In this document: positions 31,894-39,785 of the stretch, one piece after another | How the letters are laid out: each line of letters opens with the position of its first letter | Numbering within the stretch: position 1 is the first letter of the stretch | Source of the DNA: G965197555 sp965197555 | Lineage (GTDB): Bacteria > Chloroflexota > Dehalococcoidia > Lucifugimonadales > UBA3495 | Assembly (NCBI GenBank): GCA_965197555.1 | Contig: OZ240213.1 | Span: 3,596,001 to 3,660,000 of the forward strand | DNA length: 64,000 bases | Direction of reading: 5' to 3' | Position numbers and translations under genes: made by a program | The notes under the pieces: model-generated | What the model was told of the DNA's origin: nothing | Databases searched by the model: none | The model's input: only the letters and a program-made list of their open reading frames with translations

Positions 31894-33136
31894 CTAAACC
31901 AAAGCCAAGGTGGGATGTGCATTTACAATACATCGGTGATTGGGCTGGGATTCTCGCAGAAAGCCTTCGGCCTTTGATTGCAGGACGGTGCGGCAGCGGC
32001 CCTTGACCTCGTCTTTCCGGATGGACAGCCCGCAGAGGAAATTCCCGACCCTCTCCTTTACCAGGGCCTTGGTTCCCAAGCACAGGTTTCCGGTGGCTTC
32101 CTCTCTTGCCCAGCCCCAGATGGCCTCATCGGCGTTGAAGTCCGGGCTGTAGCCCGGCAGGTTCATCAGCCGCAGCCCCAAGCCCGGCGTCCGCAGATAC
32201 TCACGCACCGCTTCGCCGCGGTGCGCCGGCACGTTGTCCCAAATCACGTTGAGCGGCCCGGAGTGCCTCTGCCGCAACCGCTCCAGGAAGGCAGCCGAGG
32301 TTCCGGAGTTGCTATTCCCCTCCAGGTCCATCCACTCCACCTCACCGGTCTCCAGGCACACTGCCGAGTAGTAGCTGGCCTTTTCGCCATAGCTCGGGCT
32401 GGTCGAGTCCACCAAGGCCGGCTCTCCCTTTAGCACCCATTTGCCTCTCAATTCGGCATCGGCCCGGAAATGGGCCTCGTCGGCGAAGAATATCTTCGCT
32501 CCCGTACGCCACGCCTCGTCCGACAGGGTGGCGTACTCCGCCACGAAGGCCTCCCGCTTCTGCTCATCTGCCTTGACCAGACGCTTCTTGGGGCGCTTCA
32601 GGACAAACCCCAAGCGGTGCAGATAGTTCAGGCAAGTGCTGCGGCTCAGGCCAATGCCGAAACGCTTCGAGACAAACTGCCGCACCACTTTCCAGTTCCA
32701 GTTGGCCATTTCTATGCCCGACATCTCGGGCAACTCCTGCACTGCCCCCGTCAACTTCGCCTGTTGCGTCTCGCCAAGTGCGGGGGGGAACCCCCGGTCT
32801 GCTCGAATATCAAGGCTGCAGGCCCTCCCTCGCCGAAGGCGGCGGCCCATCTGCCGATGGTGTGAGCATCCCGGCCCAGTGCCTGGGCGGTGCCCGAGGC
32901 GGTCAGGCCCCGGCACAGGAGCCACAGTGCGTGCCACCGTTCTCTCTCCCGGGGTGTCGGCGCTAGGTACATCCTGCTGCGCACACTCGCCAAGTCCAAC
33001 TGCCACCCCTCCAAGTCCGGCCTTATCCCCCTCATACCCATCACCATCCCCACTCAATCTGCTCCCAGTCCTGACGCTATGCCTCCCTGATTCTAGCCGA
33101 CGCAAATGCGGGTTTCACCTTGGCTTTGGTTTAGTA
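31892..33136. mobile_element. IS630-family insertion sequence with TA target duplication
   Basis: The element itself is 31894-33134 (1241 bp). Both ends carry the same 19-bp inverted repeat, CTAAACCAAAGCCAAGGTG: 31894-31912 and, inverted, 33116-33134, with no mismatch. TA at 31892-31893 and TA at 33135-33136 are the target-site duplication typical of IS630/Tc1-mariner elements. It carries one transposase on the - strand whose stop codon lies in the left inverted repeat. Perfect ends suggest recent arrival. Confidence 0.93.
31894..33053 (-). CDS. IS630-family transposase, two frames joined by a -1 shift
   Basis: A DDE transposase. The first frame (33053 to about 32785) encodes a helix-turn-helix region: ERERWHALWLLCRGLTASG and QALGRDAHTIGRWAAAF. 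The second frame, to the stop at 31894, encodes WNWKVVRQFVSKRFGI, then the catalytic triad: D in FFADEAHF, D in VIWDNVPAHRG and E in NADEAIWGW. The frames meet at a run of seven G (+ strand 32782-32788), which reads C CCC CCG on the coding strand, an X-XXY-YYZ type site where a -1 slip joins the two parts. About 385 residues if joined. Either programmed frameshifting or polymerase slippage produces the full enzyme, or the gene is damaged. Confidence 0.85.
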
Positions 33137-33402
33137 GACAGCGGAATGTTGGTGGGCGCTGGGGTGTTGGTACGCCATGGTGTTTGCGTTGGTACTAAAG
33201 TCTGAGTTGGGACAGGGATACTGGTAGATAATGGGGTATTGGCAGGTGCTGGGGCGTGGTCGGACACTGTGGTAGTGGGAGGAATCGAACAGGCGGTAAG
33301 AGCGCTGAGTGTCATAATCGCAGATACTGCAAGAACAATGGTCATAGGATGGGCAGGTATCAGACACCAACGCCGTTCTGAATTCGTGCTCATCAGCACC
33401 AT
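33137..33402 (-). pseudogene. CAP/SCP-domain lipoprotein, 5' part (signal peptide and linker)
   Basis: The N-terminal part of the gene split by the IS630 element. A basic/polar n-region is followed by a hydrophobic core and lipobox: TIVLAVSAIMTLSALTACS, with Cys as the lipidation site. A Pro/Thr-rich linker follows (PAPANTPLSTSIPVPTQTL, PAPTNIPLS). Deleting the IS and one TA fuses PLS to IPVPTQALAS in frame, and the linker repeat IPVPTQ then occurs twice, as expected of one original protein of roughly 310 residues. The start is uncertain: ATG at 33402 has GGAG close by; 33426 and 33393 are alternatives. Predicted outer-face membrane-anchored CAP protein. Confidence 0.8.
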
Positions 33403-33476
33403 CGACTCCATCCCATGCCTGCTCATGCCAAGTACTTTAGTGCTTCCACCGCCGTGTAGGAAAAGACCATTGCACT

Positions 33477-33672
33477 GATGTCTAGACCCAGTACACTTGA
33501 GCAGCCACCACCAGGGCGTTTTGCCCGGCATGGGCAACAACGCAAGGCCAAAGCGACCCAGTCCTGTAATAAAGCCATGCCAGCAACAAGCCGGTGATGA
33601 ATATGGGAATCAACAAGCCGATGGCCAGATGAAATGCAGCAAACACTGCCGCGCTGGCAATAATCGCCCAGC
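33477..33672 (-). repeat. 196-bp direct repeat copy B (within intact CAAX-protease gene)
   Basis: This copy overlaps the 3' end of the intact protease gene at 33482-34321. The two copies are 2542 bp apart (start to start) and flank the CAP gene and the IS element. Homologous recombination between them could delete everything in between. Confidence 0.95.
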
Positions 33673-34321
33673 GAAACCCCAAACGCGGCACCAGACCAGC
33701 GAAAATAAACCCTCGGAAAAATATCTCCTCGGTCAATGGTGTCGATATCGCCAGGGCCTGAAAAGTTAGCGCGACGGCAGGACCGGGAAAGGCGATGTCT
33801 GGGGTGGGCTGGGGTGGAACCAGAATGTCGGCTCCAAGAAGCTCTATCACGTAACCATATAAGCTGGTGGCCCCAAGGCTGGCCAGTAGCGCACCCACTG
33901 TCATGATGCCCGTCCTGCCGCTTGGAAAGCCAACCGGCAACAACCCTAGGGCGGGGAGCGACACCCGGTAACGTCTCAGCCCCAGAAACCACACCAAGGC
34001 CAAAATGACGATCCCGATGAGATGGACACTGACCCAAGTCGTTACCGCGCTGTCGTAGGGTCCGGATAATTTGCCGAGGCCTGCCGCGGCCGCCGCCGCC
34101 GGAAAGCCCCCCACGACGCCCAGCAATATAACAAGAACCACTTGGCCGCCCCGCCAGGGGACGCCACCTGGCCCTGCCCGCATTTGCAGGGTCAAATCGC
34201 GGGTATGCGACCGAGCCCCTTCCAAGGACGCGCCACAATTGTGACAGTAGCTCGCTTCCCAATTGCTTGGCCGGCCGCAGTTGATGCAATCCAAACCTAA
34301 CCTCGATGGGGTTTGTGACAA
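33482..34321 (-). CDS. CPBP-family (CAAX/Abi) intramembrane metalloprotease with N-terminal zinc ribbon
   Basis: A 279-residue membrane protein. The N-terminus is a zinc ribbon: CINC (C12, C15) and CHNC (C26, C29). About seven membrane segments follow. The Abi/CPBP active-site motifs are complete: EE (198-199) in TPLTEEIFFRG, H231 in FAAFHLAIG and H264 in VAHAGQNA. Members of this family cleave peptides in membranes or act in bacteriocin immunity and stress signalling. It starts at GTG/ATG-like 34321 in the region where the zinc ribbon begins. Its 3' end is duplicated at 30935-31130, and the CAP-domain lipoprotein gene starts about 80 bases downstream, so the two may have formed an operon. 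Confidence 0.88.
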   Translation of the reverse strand: MSQTPSRLGLDCINCGRPSNWEASYCHNCGASLEGARSHTRDLTLQMRAGPGGVPWRGGQVVLVILLGVVGGFPAAAAAAGLGKLSGPYDSAVTTWVSVHLIGIVILALVWFLGLRRYRVSLPALGLLPVGFPSGRTGIMTVGALLASLGATSLYGYVIELLGADILVPPQPTPDIAFPGPAVALTFQALAISTPLTEEIFFRGFIFAGLVPRLGFRWAIIASAAVFAAFHLAIGLLIPIFITGLLLAWLYYRTGSLWPCVVAHAGQNALVVAAQVYWV

Positions 34322-34662
34322 CCCGGCCGCGGGCGCACCGAGTCGGCAAGCAGCGCTGTAGGCTTAGAATACGTTCGGTAAACGAAAAAGCCACAGCCCG
34401 ATGAGTCCAATCATATGCGGTTGCAATCACTATTGCTATCACAGGCCAACCAATCCAGAAGGGACTGCACTCAACGTCTCTCGATTGTCCCGAAGCTTGA
34501 TCAGCTACTGGTCTTGGTGAGCAATTCCTCAGCTCAGTAGAGGCATATCCGACCCCACATCGGCCTGCAACAGACCCAACTGAACCGGATGAAGCACCGG
34601 TGAAATTGCCAAGCGCGCAGCCTTCCGCCATAATATCTCCGACCAGTCGGAGGTATAGCTGT
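34322..34662. other. Divergent intergenic region
   Basis: 341 bases between the CPBP protease (-) and the AtzG/GatC-like gene (+). A long open frame crosses it on the - strand and contains a hydrophobic stretch (FWIGWPVIAIVIATAY near 34420-34465), but it continues out of frame through the protease gene and has no ribosome site that I trust. No convincing promoter pair is visible. Confidence 0.4.
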
Positions 34663-34857
34663 ATGGAGACGGAAGCGGGAATATCTCGAGACTCTTTCCT
34701 CATCTTGGCTGCCATAGCGGGACTGGACGCCAATGACCCCCATATGGACGATCTCTATCCCTTCGTCCAGACTACGCTGGCTGGTTTCAAGGCACTGTCG
34801 GATTTAGATGTGACCAGCACCGAACCGGATATGGCTTTCGTTCCACCACGGGATTAG
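34663..34857 (+). CDS. GatC/AtzG-like small subunit (amidase partner)
   Basis: A 64-residue all-helical protein. The pattern FLILAAIAGLDANDPHMDDLYPFVQTTL ending in STEPDMAF resembles GatC and the short AtzG-type (DUF4089-like) partners of amidases, in which a C-terminal Pro-containing arm wraps the amidase. GGAGG precedes the ATG by about 11 bases. It is followed 112 bases later by an amidase-signature enzyme, which is the expected partner. A perfect 7-bp hairpin (34880-34896) lies in the gap without a T tract. Similarity is partial, so the family assignment is moderate. Confidence 0.6.
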   Translation: METEAGISRDSFLILAAIAGLDANDPHMDDLYPFVQTTLAGFKALSDLDVTSTEPDMAFVPPRD

Positions 34858-34969
34858 GCGGCCGTTGTCCCAGCTTGATGATGGGGCAACCCCATCGAGC
34901 TAATGGGCACCGATGTTTCACTGCTCGATAGGAACAGGTGGGATCGGCCCACCTAGATAGGACTCAACT

Positions 34970-36382
34970 ATGGATGCATTGGAAATCTGCTACCGGAGTG
35001 CCGGAGAGCTCTCCAGACTGGTTCAGAGCAAGCAGCTATCCCCGGTGGAGATCATAGACGCCCACCTGCAGCGGATTGATGCCACCGAGCCGATCCTCAA
35101 CTCCTTCATAACCCTCTTGCCCGAGGAGGCACGCTCGGCGGCTCGCCGAGCCGAATCCGAGATTCAACAGGGGAACTACCGGGGTCCGTTGCACGGAATC
35201 CCCGTGGGGCTCAAAGACCTGTTCAACACAGCGGGGGTCCGCACTACTTCCGGCTCGCGGATTTTCGACAACTTTGTCCCAGAGAATGACTGCACGGTGG
35301 CGGCACGGCTCCGGGAAGCCGGAGGTATACTCCTCGGCAAACTGAACATGCACCAGTTTGCTTACGGACCCACCGGAGAAAACCCGGACTACGGCCACAT
35401 GCATAATCCGTGGGACCCGGACCGAGTATCCGGGGGTTCCAGCGGCGGCTCCGGCTCCGCCACCGCGTCTGGCCAATGTGTCATAACCACCGGGACCGAT
35501 ACCGGCGGTTCCATCCGAATCCCATCGGCTTTATGCGGTATCGTGGGACTCAAGCCAACCTATGGCTTGGTCAGCCGACACGGCATAACCCCACTGGCTT
35601 GGACCCTGGACCATCCCGGCCCGATGGCCAGGACGGTGGAGGACGCTGCCTTAACCATGAATGCCATCGCCGGACACGATCCAAATGATGTAGCCTCAGC
35701 CCAGGTCGTCGTGCCGGACTACACCAAGGCCCTTACCGGCGACGTTCGGGGGCTACGAATCGGAATGCCCAGGGAATATTTCGAGGCGCCGGTAGACCCT
35801 CAGGTGGCGCAAGCGGTCCGGGACGCCGTTGGCGTATTGGAGTCCATGGGAGCGGAGGTGACCGAAGTCTCCTTTCCTATGTTCGAATACTCCCAGCCTA
35901 TTTCCAGCGCCATCTTGATGGCCGAGGCCTCCGCCTGCCACCGTGACCTGCTCAGAAGGCACGGCGATAAATTGTACCCACCGGTGCGGCTACGGCTGGA
36001 AGGGGGGCTATTCATCAGCGCCGCCGACTATCTTAGGGCTCAGCAGGGAAGAACGCTGCTTGACCGGGAAGCCCGCGGGTTATTGGAGCAGGTGGACTTA
36101 CTGGCCGGTCCCACCGAGCCGGTGACGGCACCTGAGCTGGGGGCCGCCCAAGTCCCAGTGGGGGAACACACCCTGGGCACAGTGGCTGCCCTAACCCAAT
36201 TCACCAGGCCCTATAATATTACTGGTTTTCCCGCTATATCCATTCCTTGTGGCTTCTCCGATAGCGGTCTGCCCATCGGACTACAGTTGGCGGGTCGCCC
36301 CTTCGACGAAGTCACTGTCCTTCGCGCGGCCCACGCTTATGAACAAGCCACGGAATGGCACAAGAGGCGACCGCCAATCTAA
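34970..36382 (+). CDS. Amidase-signature-family amidase (GatA/AtzE-like)
   Basis: A 470-residue hydrolase. The Ser-cisSer-Lys triad is visible: K82 (PVGLKDLF), the Gly/Ser loop GGSSGGSGSA (S157/S158) and nucleophile S181 (TDTGGSIRIPS). Length and motifs match the GatA/AtzE branch. With the AtzG-like partner in front and no GatB in the window, it is more likely a stand-alone amide or biuret/allophanate-type hydrolase than the aminoacyl-tRNA amidotransferase, but GatA cannot be excluded. ATG start; the -10/-35 elements are not obvious. The cyclase-family gene downstream (87 bases) also hydrolyses amide-like bonds, so a shared degradation route is possible. Confidence 0.85.
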   Translation: MDALEICYRSAGELSRLVQSKQLSPVEIIDAHLQRIDATEPILNSFITLLPEEARSAARRAESEIQQGNYRGPLHGIPVGLKDLFNTAGVRTTSGSRIFDNFVPENDCTVAARLREAGGILLGKLNMHQFAYGPTGENPDYGHMHNPWDPDRVSGGSSGGSGSATASGQCVITTGTDTGGSIRIPSALCGIVGLKPTYGLVSRHGITPLAWTLDHPGPMARTVEDAALTMNAIAGHDPNDVASAQVVVPDYTKALTGDVRGLRIGMPREYFEAPVDPQVAQAVRDAVGVLESMGAEVTEVSFPMFEYSQPISSAILMAEASACHRDLLRRHGDKLYPPVRLRLEGGLFISAADYLRAQQGRTLLDREARGLLEQVDLLAGPTEPVTAPELGAAQVPVGEHTLGTVAALTQFTRPYNITGFPAISIPCGFSDSGLPIGLQLAGRPFDEVTVLRAAHAYEQATEWHKRRPPI

Positions 36383-36469
36383 ATGGGGTTATAGTCTGGG
36401 TATAAACGGCGGAACGCAGATAACCGCAAGCAACAGCTAATTGGCGGGCTAATAATATGAGGTACTGAT

Positions 36470-37417
36470 ATGGCCCCGAGAATCCCTTCGGAAGATGAAG
36501 TCTTGGCCTATTTCAACTCATTGAGCAATTGGGGTAGATGGGGCGAAGACGACCTGCTGGGGACCTTGAACTTGGTGACCAACGAGAAACGTGCCCAGGC
36601 AGCCTCGTTGGTCGAACACGGGATCACTGTAGGCTGTGCCCGCCCTATCTCCACCGACCCGGCCATAGACGTTCCCATACCGCCAATGCACTTCATGCTG
36701 GAGAGCGGAGAAGGCTACAACCTTTCATCGGCGGAGGAGCGGGGGCCCCGCCAAGTAGTGGCAGATATTATCAGCATTGCTTTTCATGGGCTTTACTGCA
36801 CCCATATAGATGCACTGAGCCACATCTTCTGGAATGGCAAGATGTACGGTGGAAGACCCGCAGAAATGGTCACCACCAGAGACGGCGCCAACGCTAACGA
36901 TATTGCAGTGCTGAAGAATGGGATCCTGACCAGGGGCGTATTGTTGGATATCACCAAGATCAGGGGCAAGCCTTGGTTCGATGCTGGCGAAGGGGTGTTT
37001 GTAGAAGACCTTGAGGCAGCGGAGGCCTCCCAGGGCGTTAGAGTCGAGGAAGGAGATGCCCTGTGCTTGCGCTTGGGTTGGTACAAGCGGCGGCTGGCGG
37101 AGGGTCCGGTGGCGAGATCAGTGGGCAGGCCCGGGCTCCACGCCGAAACGCTGCCATGGCTTAGAGAGCGGGGTGTATCCGTCATCGTGTCCGATGCTTC
37201 CCATGACGTCTGGCCCAGCGGCTACGAGACCCTGGACATCCCGGTCCACCAGGTAGGGATAGTGGCCATGGGGCTTTGGCTCATTGATGCTGCCAATTTC
37301 GAGGACCTTACTGAACAATGTGAAAAGTTAGACCGGTGGGATTTCATGTTTACCGTCGCCCCGCTTCGGTTCCCAACGGTGACCGGGTCCCCGGTCACTC
37401 CGCTGGCTACTTTCTGA
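36470..37417 (+). CDS. Cyclase-family protein (kynurenine formamidase-like metal hydrolase)
   Basis: A 315-residue protein of the cyclase / KynB-like superfamily of metal-dependent hydrolases. The metal-binding signature HxDxxxH is visible in YCTHIDALSHIFWNG, and the conserved PRQVVADIISIAFHG-like strand precedes it. A second conserved His region, VIVSDASHDVW, lies in the C-terminal half. It is longer than KynB (about 210 residues) and resembles the 310-330-residue group common in Chloroflexota and Actinobacteria. GAGG precedes the ATG. The HAD gene begins 12 bases downstream, so the two are probably co-transcribed. Substrate unknown. Confidence 0.83.
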   Translation: MAPRIPSEDEVLAYFNSLSNWGRWGEDDLLGTLNLVTNEKRAQAASLVEHGITVGCARPISTDPAIDVPIPPMHFMLESGEGYNLSSAEERGPRQVVADIISIAFHGLYCTHIDALSHIFWNGKMYGGRPAEMVTTRDGANANDIAVLKNGILTRGVLLDITKIRGKPWFDAGEGVFVEDLEAAEASQGVRVEEGDALCLRLGWYKRRLAEGPVARSVGRPGLHAETLPWLRERGVSVIVSDASHDVWPSGYETLDIPVHQVGIVAMGLWLIDAANFEDLTEQCEKLDRWDFMFTVAPLRFPTVTGSPVTPLATF

Positions 37418-37429
37418 GCAAGTAAGGTT

Positions 37430-38203
37430 GTGAGCAGCATTACCGCCGTAACATTCGATCTGTGGCAGACCCTCCTGCTGGACCATCGTGAGTTGGGCCA
37501 AGCCAGGGCTCTAGTACGGCTGGAGGGGACGAAGAAAGCTCTGTTCCACTTTGGGGAGGAGTACGACCTGGAACACATCCGGGAGGCCTACCGAGCTTGC
37601 TACCGCCATTGTCATCGCATTCGTGAGGACCTTAAAGACGTTAGCTTTCGGGAGCAAGTGGAGATATTCATCAATAATATTAGTCCGGGCTTGGTTGAAC
37701 GACTGGATGAACCCACCATAGAAGAGATTGTTGCTGTCTACGCCGACTCTTTTTTGGTTCATCCCCCTCCTCTCCACGTCGACGCCTTTGGAGTGTTACA
37801 CACCCTCAAGACGATGGGGCTACGCCTTGGACTGATTTCCAACACCGGGATGACCCCCGGCAGCGTTTTCAGAACTTACCTGGCCCGGCACGGTATGCTG
37901 GACTGTTTCGATACTCTAACCTTTTCCGACGAAGTCAAGCTGGCTAAGCCCGCCAGCGACATCTTTCTATTGACTCTTCGATCCTTGGGAGTCAAGCCGG
38001 AGGAAGCAATTCACGTTGGAGACCATGTCAAGAATGACGTGGCAGGGGCCAATAGCCTCGGCATGAAGACCGTCTGGATCACGGGCTATTACGAGAGAGA
38101 AGACCCATTGGACCCCACAACCGAGCCCGACGTAGCGGTACCCGGGCTGGGTGACGTGCTACCGGCTGTTGCAAAACTAGCGGGGCTGCCACTCCCCCGC
38201 TGA
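37430..38203 (+). CDS. HAD-superfamily hydrolase (dehalogenase-like, helical cap)
   Basis: A 257-residue HAD hydrolase. Motif I is TFDLWQTLLLD (the usual second Asp of DxD is Trp, as in the haloacid dehalogenase-like branch), motif II is LISNTG, the motif III Lys is in KLAKPASDIF, and motif IV is HVGDHVKNDVAGA. The cap is helical (C1 type), inserted after motif I. The start is GTG at 37430 with AAGG before it. It lies 58 bases upstream of a GT20 trehalose-phosphate-synthase-like gene. OtsB phosphatases are HAD proteins with a different (C2) cap, so this is not a clear OtsB, though it could supply the missing phosphatase step. Confidence 0.85.
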   Translation: MSSITAVTFDLWQTLLLDHRELGQARALVRLEGTKKALFHFGEEYDLEHIREAYRACYRHCHRIREDLKDVSFREQVEIFINNISPGLVERLDEPTIEEIVAVYADSFLVHPPPLHVDAFGVLHTLKTMGLRLGLISNTGMTPGSVFRTYLARHGMLDCFDTLTFSDEVKLAKPASDIFLLTLRSLGVKPEEAIHVGDHVKNDVAGANSLGMKTVWITGYYEREDPLDPTTEPDVAVPGLGDVLPAVAKLAGLPLPR

Positions 38204-38261
38204 GGTCAGGCCTAATGGATGAGCGCACACCATCCCAGAAGTCGCTGGGCAGGGAGAATGC

Positions 38262-39752
38262 ATGGCCCAGTTGAAAGAGCTGTGCGACACGATCCTCTCC
38301 CAAAGGCCCTTGATAGTCGCCAGCAACCGGGGACCGGTTGAGCACCAGATGACCCCGGAAGGCAGGCCCGAGGCCCGTAGGGGAAGTGGTAGCGTAGTCA
38401 CCGCCCTGAGCTCGCTGGCTCAAAGTGTGGAGTTCACCTGGGTGGCCAGCGCCATGGGAGAGGGGGACAGGGTCATATCCAACACCGAGGAACCCTCGCG
38501 AATAAAGTCTCCTCTGCCCGGGCACAAGATAAACCTGCGCTACGTTGTTACTCCCCGCCGGGTTTACCACAAATATTACAACGTGTTGTGCAATCCTCTT
38601 CTCTGGTTCTTGCAACACTACATGTGGAACCCGCCCTACAATCCCAATGTAGACGCCTCGGTCCATGACGCCTGGAACGGAGGCTACATCCCGGTCAACC
38701 AGGCTTTCGCCAAAGCGATAGTTGAGGAGGCCCGGAGCAGCAAGACGGCTCCGGTGGTCATCGGCCACGACTACCACCTCTACCTGGTCCCTGAATACGT
38801 GCGCAAAGAGCTGTCAGGGGCCATAATTCAGCATTTCGTGCACATCCCATGGCCGAGTTCGCGTTACTGGCAGATTATTCCCAACTACATCGCTCGCGGC
38901 ATTTGCTCCGCTCTGTGCGCTACTGACTTGTTGGGCTTTCAAACGCCCCAAGACCGGCGCAGCTTTCTCGACACCGTGGAGGAGTTCCTGCCGGACGCGG
39001 AAGTGGACCATGGAGATTGGTCGGTGCGCTGGAAAGGTAACCTGACAAAGGTCAGGGTATACCCGCTATCCATCAACGTTGGCGAGGTACAAAGGATTGC
39101 CAACTCCCCCAGAGCCTTGGAGTACGAGACGAAGCTGCGGCCATTGTGTAATGAATCCACGATAGTTCGAATCGACCGCGCAGAGCCTAACAAAAACATC
39201 GTCCGCGGATTCCGGGCCTTCGGCCTGCTACTGTCCCGCCACCCAGCCCTGCGAGGCAAGGTTAGCTTTCTGGCCTTTCTGGTCCCTTCCCGTACCTACA
39301 TGCGACAATACCAGCGCTACATGGACGAGATCCAGCAAGTGGTCAACCAAATCAACAATACCTACGGCGACGGGGTGTGGAAACCTATTCAGATTTTCAT
39401 CGAAAACAACTACACCCAGGCCGTGGCGGCTATGAAGCTGTACGATGCCCTCCTAGTGAATACCCTCACCGAGGGAATGAACCTAGTGGCCAAGGAAGGG
39501 CCCGTGGTCAACTCCCGGGACGGCGTGTTGGTCTTGTCACAAAGCAGCGGGGCATACCACCAGTTGGCTGAAGGCGCCTTGGGGGTATCCGCTACCGACA
39601 TCGAAGGCACTATGGAGGCGTTACATCAGGCTATAACCATGTCGCCGGAGGACCGCAAGCACCGGGCCACACTGCTCGTGGATTCAGTGAACCGGGAGGA
39701 CGCGACCCATTGGATATCCAGTCAGCTCTCCGACATCGCCGAACTGCTGTAG
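38262..39752 (+). CDS. GT20 glycosyltransferase, trehalose-6-phosphate synthase-like
   Basis: A 496-residue GT-B enzyme of family GT20, predicted to join a nucleotide sugar and a sugar phosphate (trehalose-6-phosphate or a glucosylglycerol-phosphate-type product). Visible family blocks are ASNRGPVEH at the N-terminus, WIGHDYHLYLVPEYV-like VVIGHDYHLYLVP, FVHIPWPSSRYWQIIP, the donor-binding RIDRAEPNKNIVRGF, and VNTLTEGMNLVAKE. The usual Arg-Leu-Asp of OtsA (VDRLDYTKGI) is changed to RIDRAEPNKNI, which is seen in divergent members and means the exact product is uncertain. ATG at 38262 with GGGAG 5 bases upstream. Compatible-solute synthesis is the likely role. Confidence 0.85.
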   Translation: MAQLKELCDTILSQRPLIVASNRGPVEHQMTPEGRPEARRGSGSVVTALSSLAQSVEFTWVASAMGEGDRVISNTEEPSRIKSPLPGHKINLRYVVTPRRVYHKYYNVLCNPLLWFLQHYMWNPPYNPNVDASVHDAWNGGYIPVNQAFAKAIVEEARSSKTAPVVIGHDYHLYLVPEYVRKELSGAIIQHFVHIPWPSSRYWQIIPNYIARGICSALCATDLLGFQTPQDRRSFLDTVEEFLPDAEVDHGDWSVRWKGNLTKVRVYPLSINVGEVQRIANSPRALEYETKLRPLCNESTIVRIDRAEPNKNIVRGFRAFGLLLSRHPALRGKVSFLAFLVPSRTYMRQYQRYMDEIQQVVNQINNTYGDGVWKPIQIFIENNYTQAVAAMKLYDALLVNTLTEGMNLVAKEGPVVNSRDGVLVLSQSSGAYHQLAEGALGVSATDIEGTMEALHQAITMSPEDRKHRATLLVDSVNREDATHWISSQLSDIAELL

Positions 39753-39785
39753 CGGGACTCGAACAGTTCTGAGGGACTGCTCCTA

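Noticed and set aside
33423..34733. A long - strand open frame of 436 codons over the CAAX-protease gene
   Set aside because: It runs in another frame through the real protease (which has all active-site motifs and a zinc ribbon), shows no family, and its N-terminal part lacks a ribosome site.
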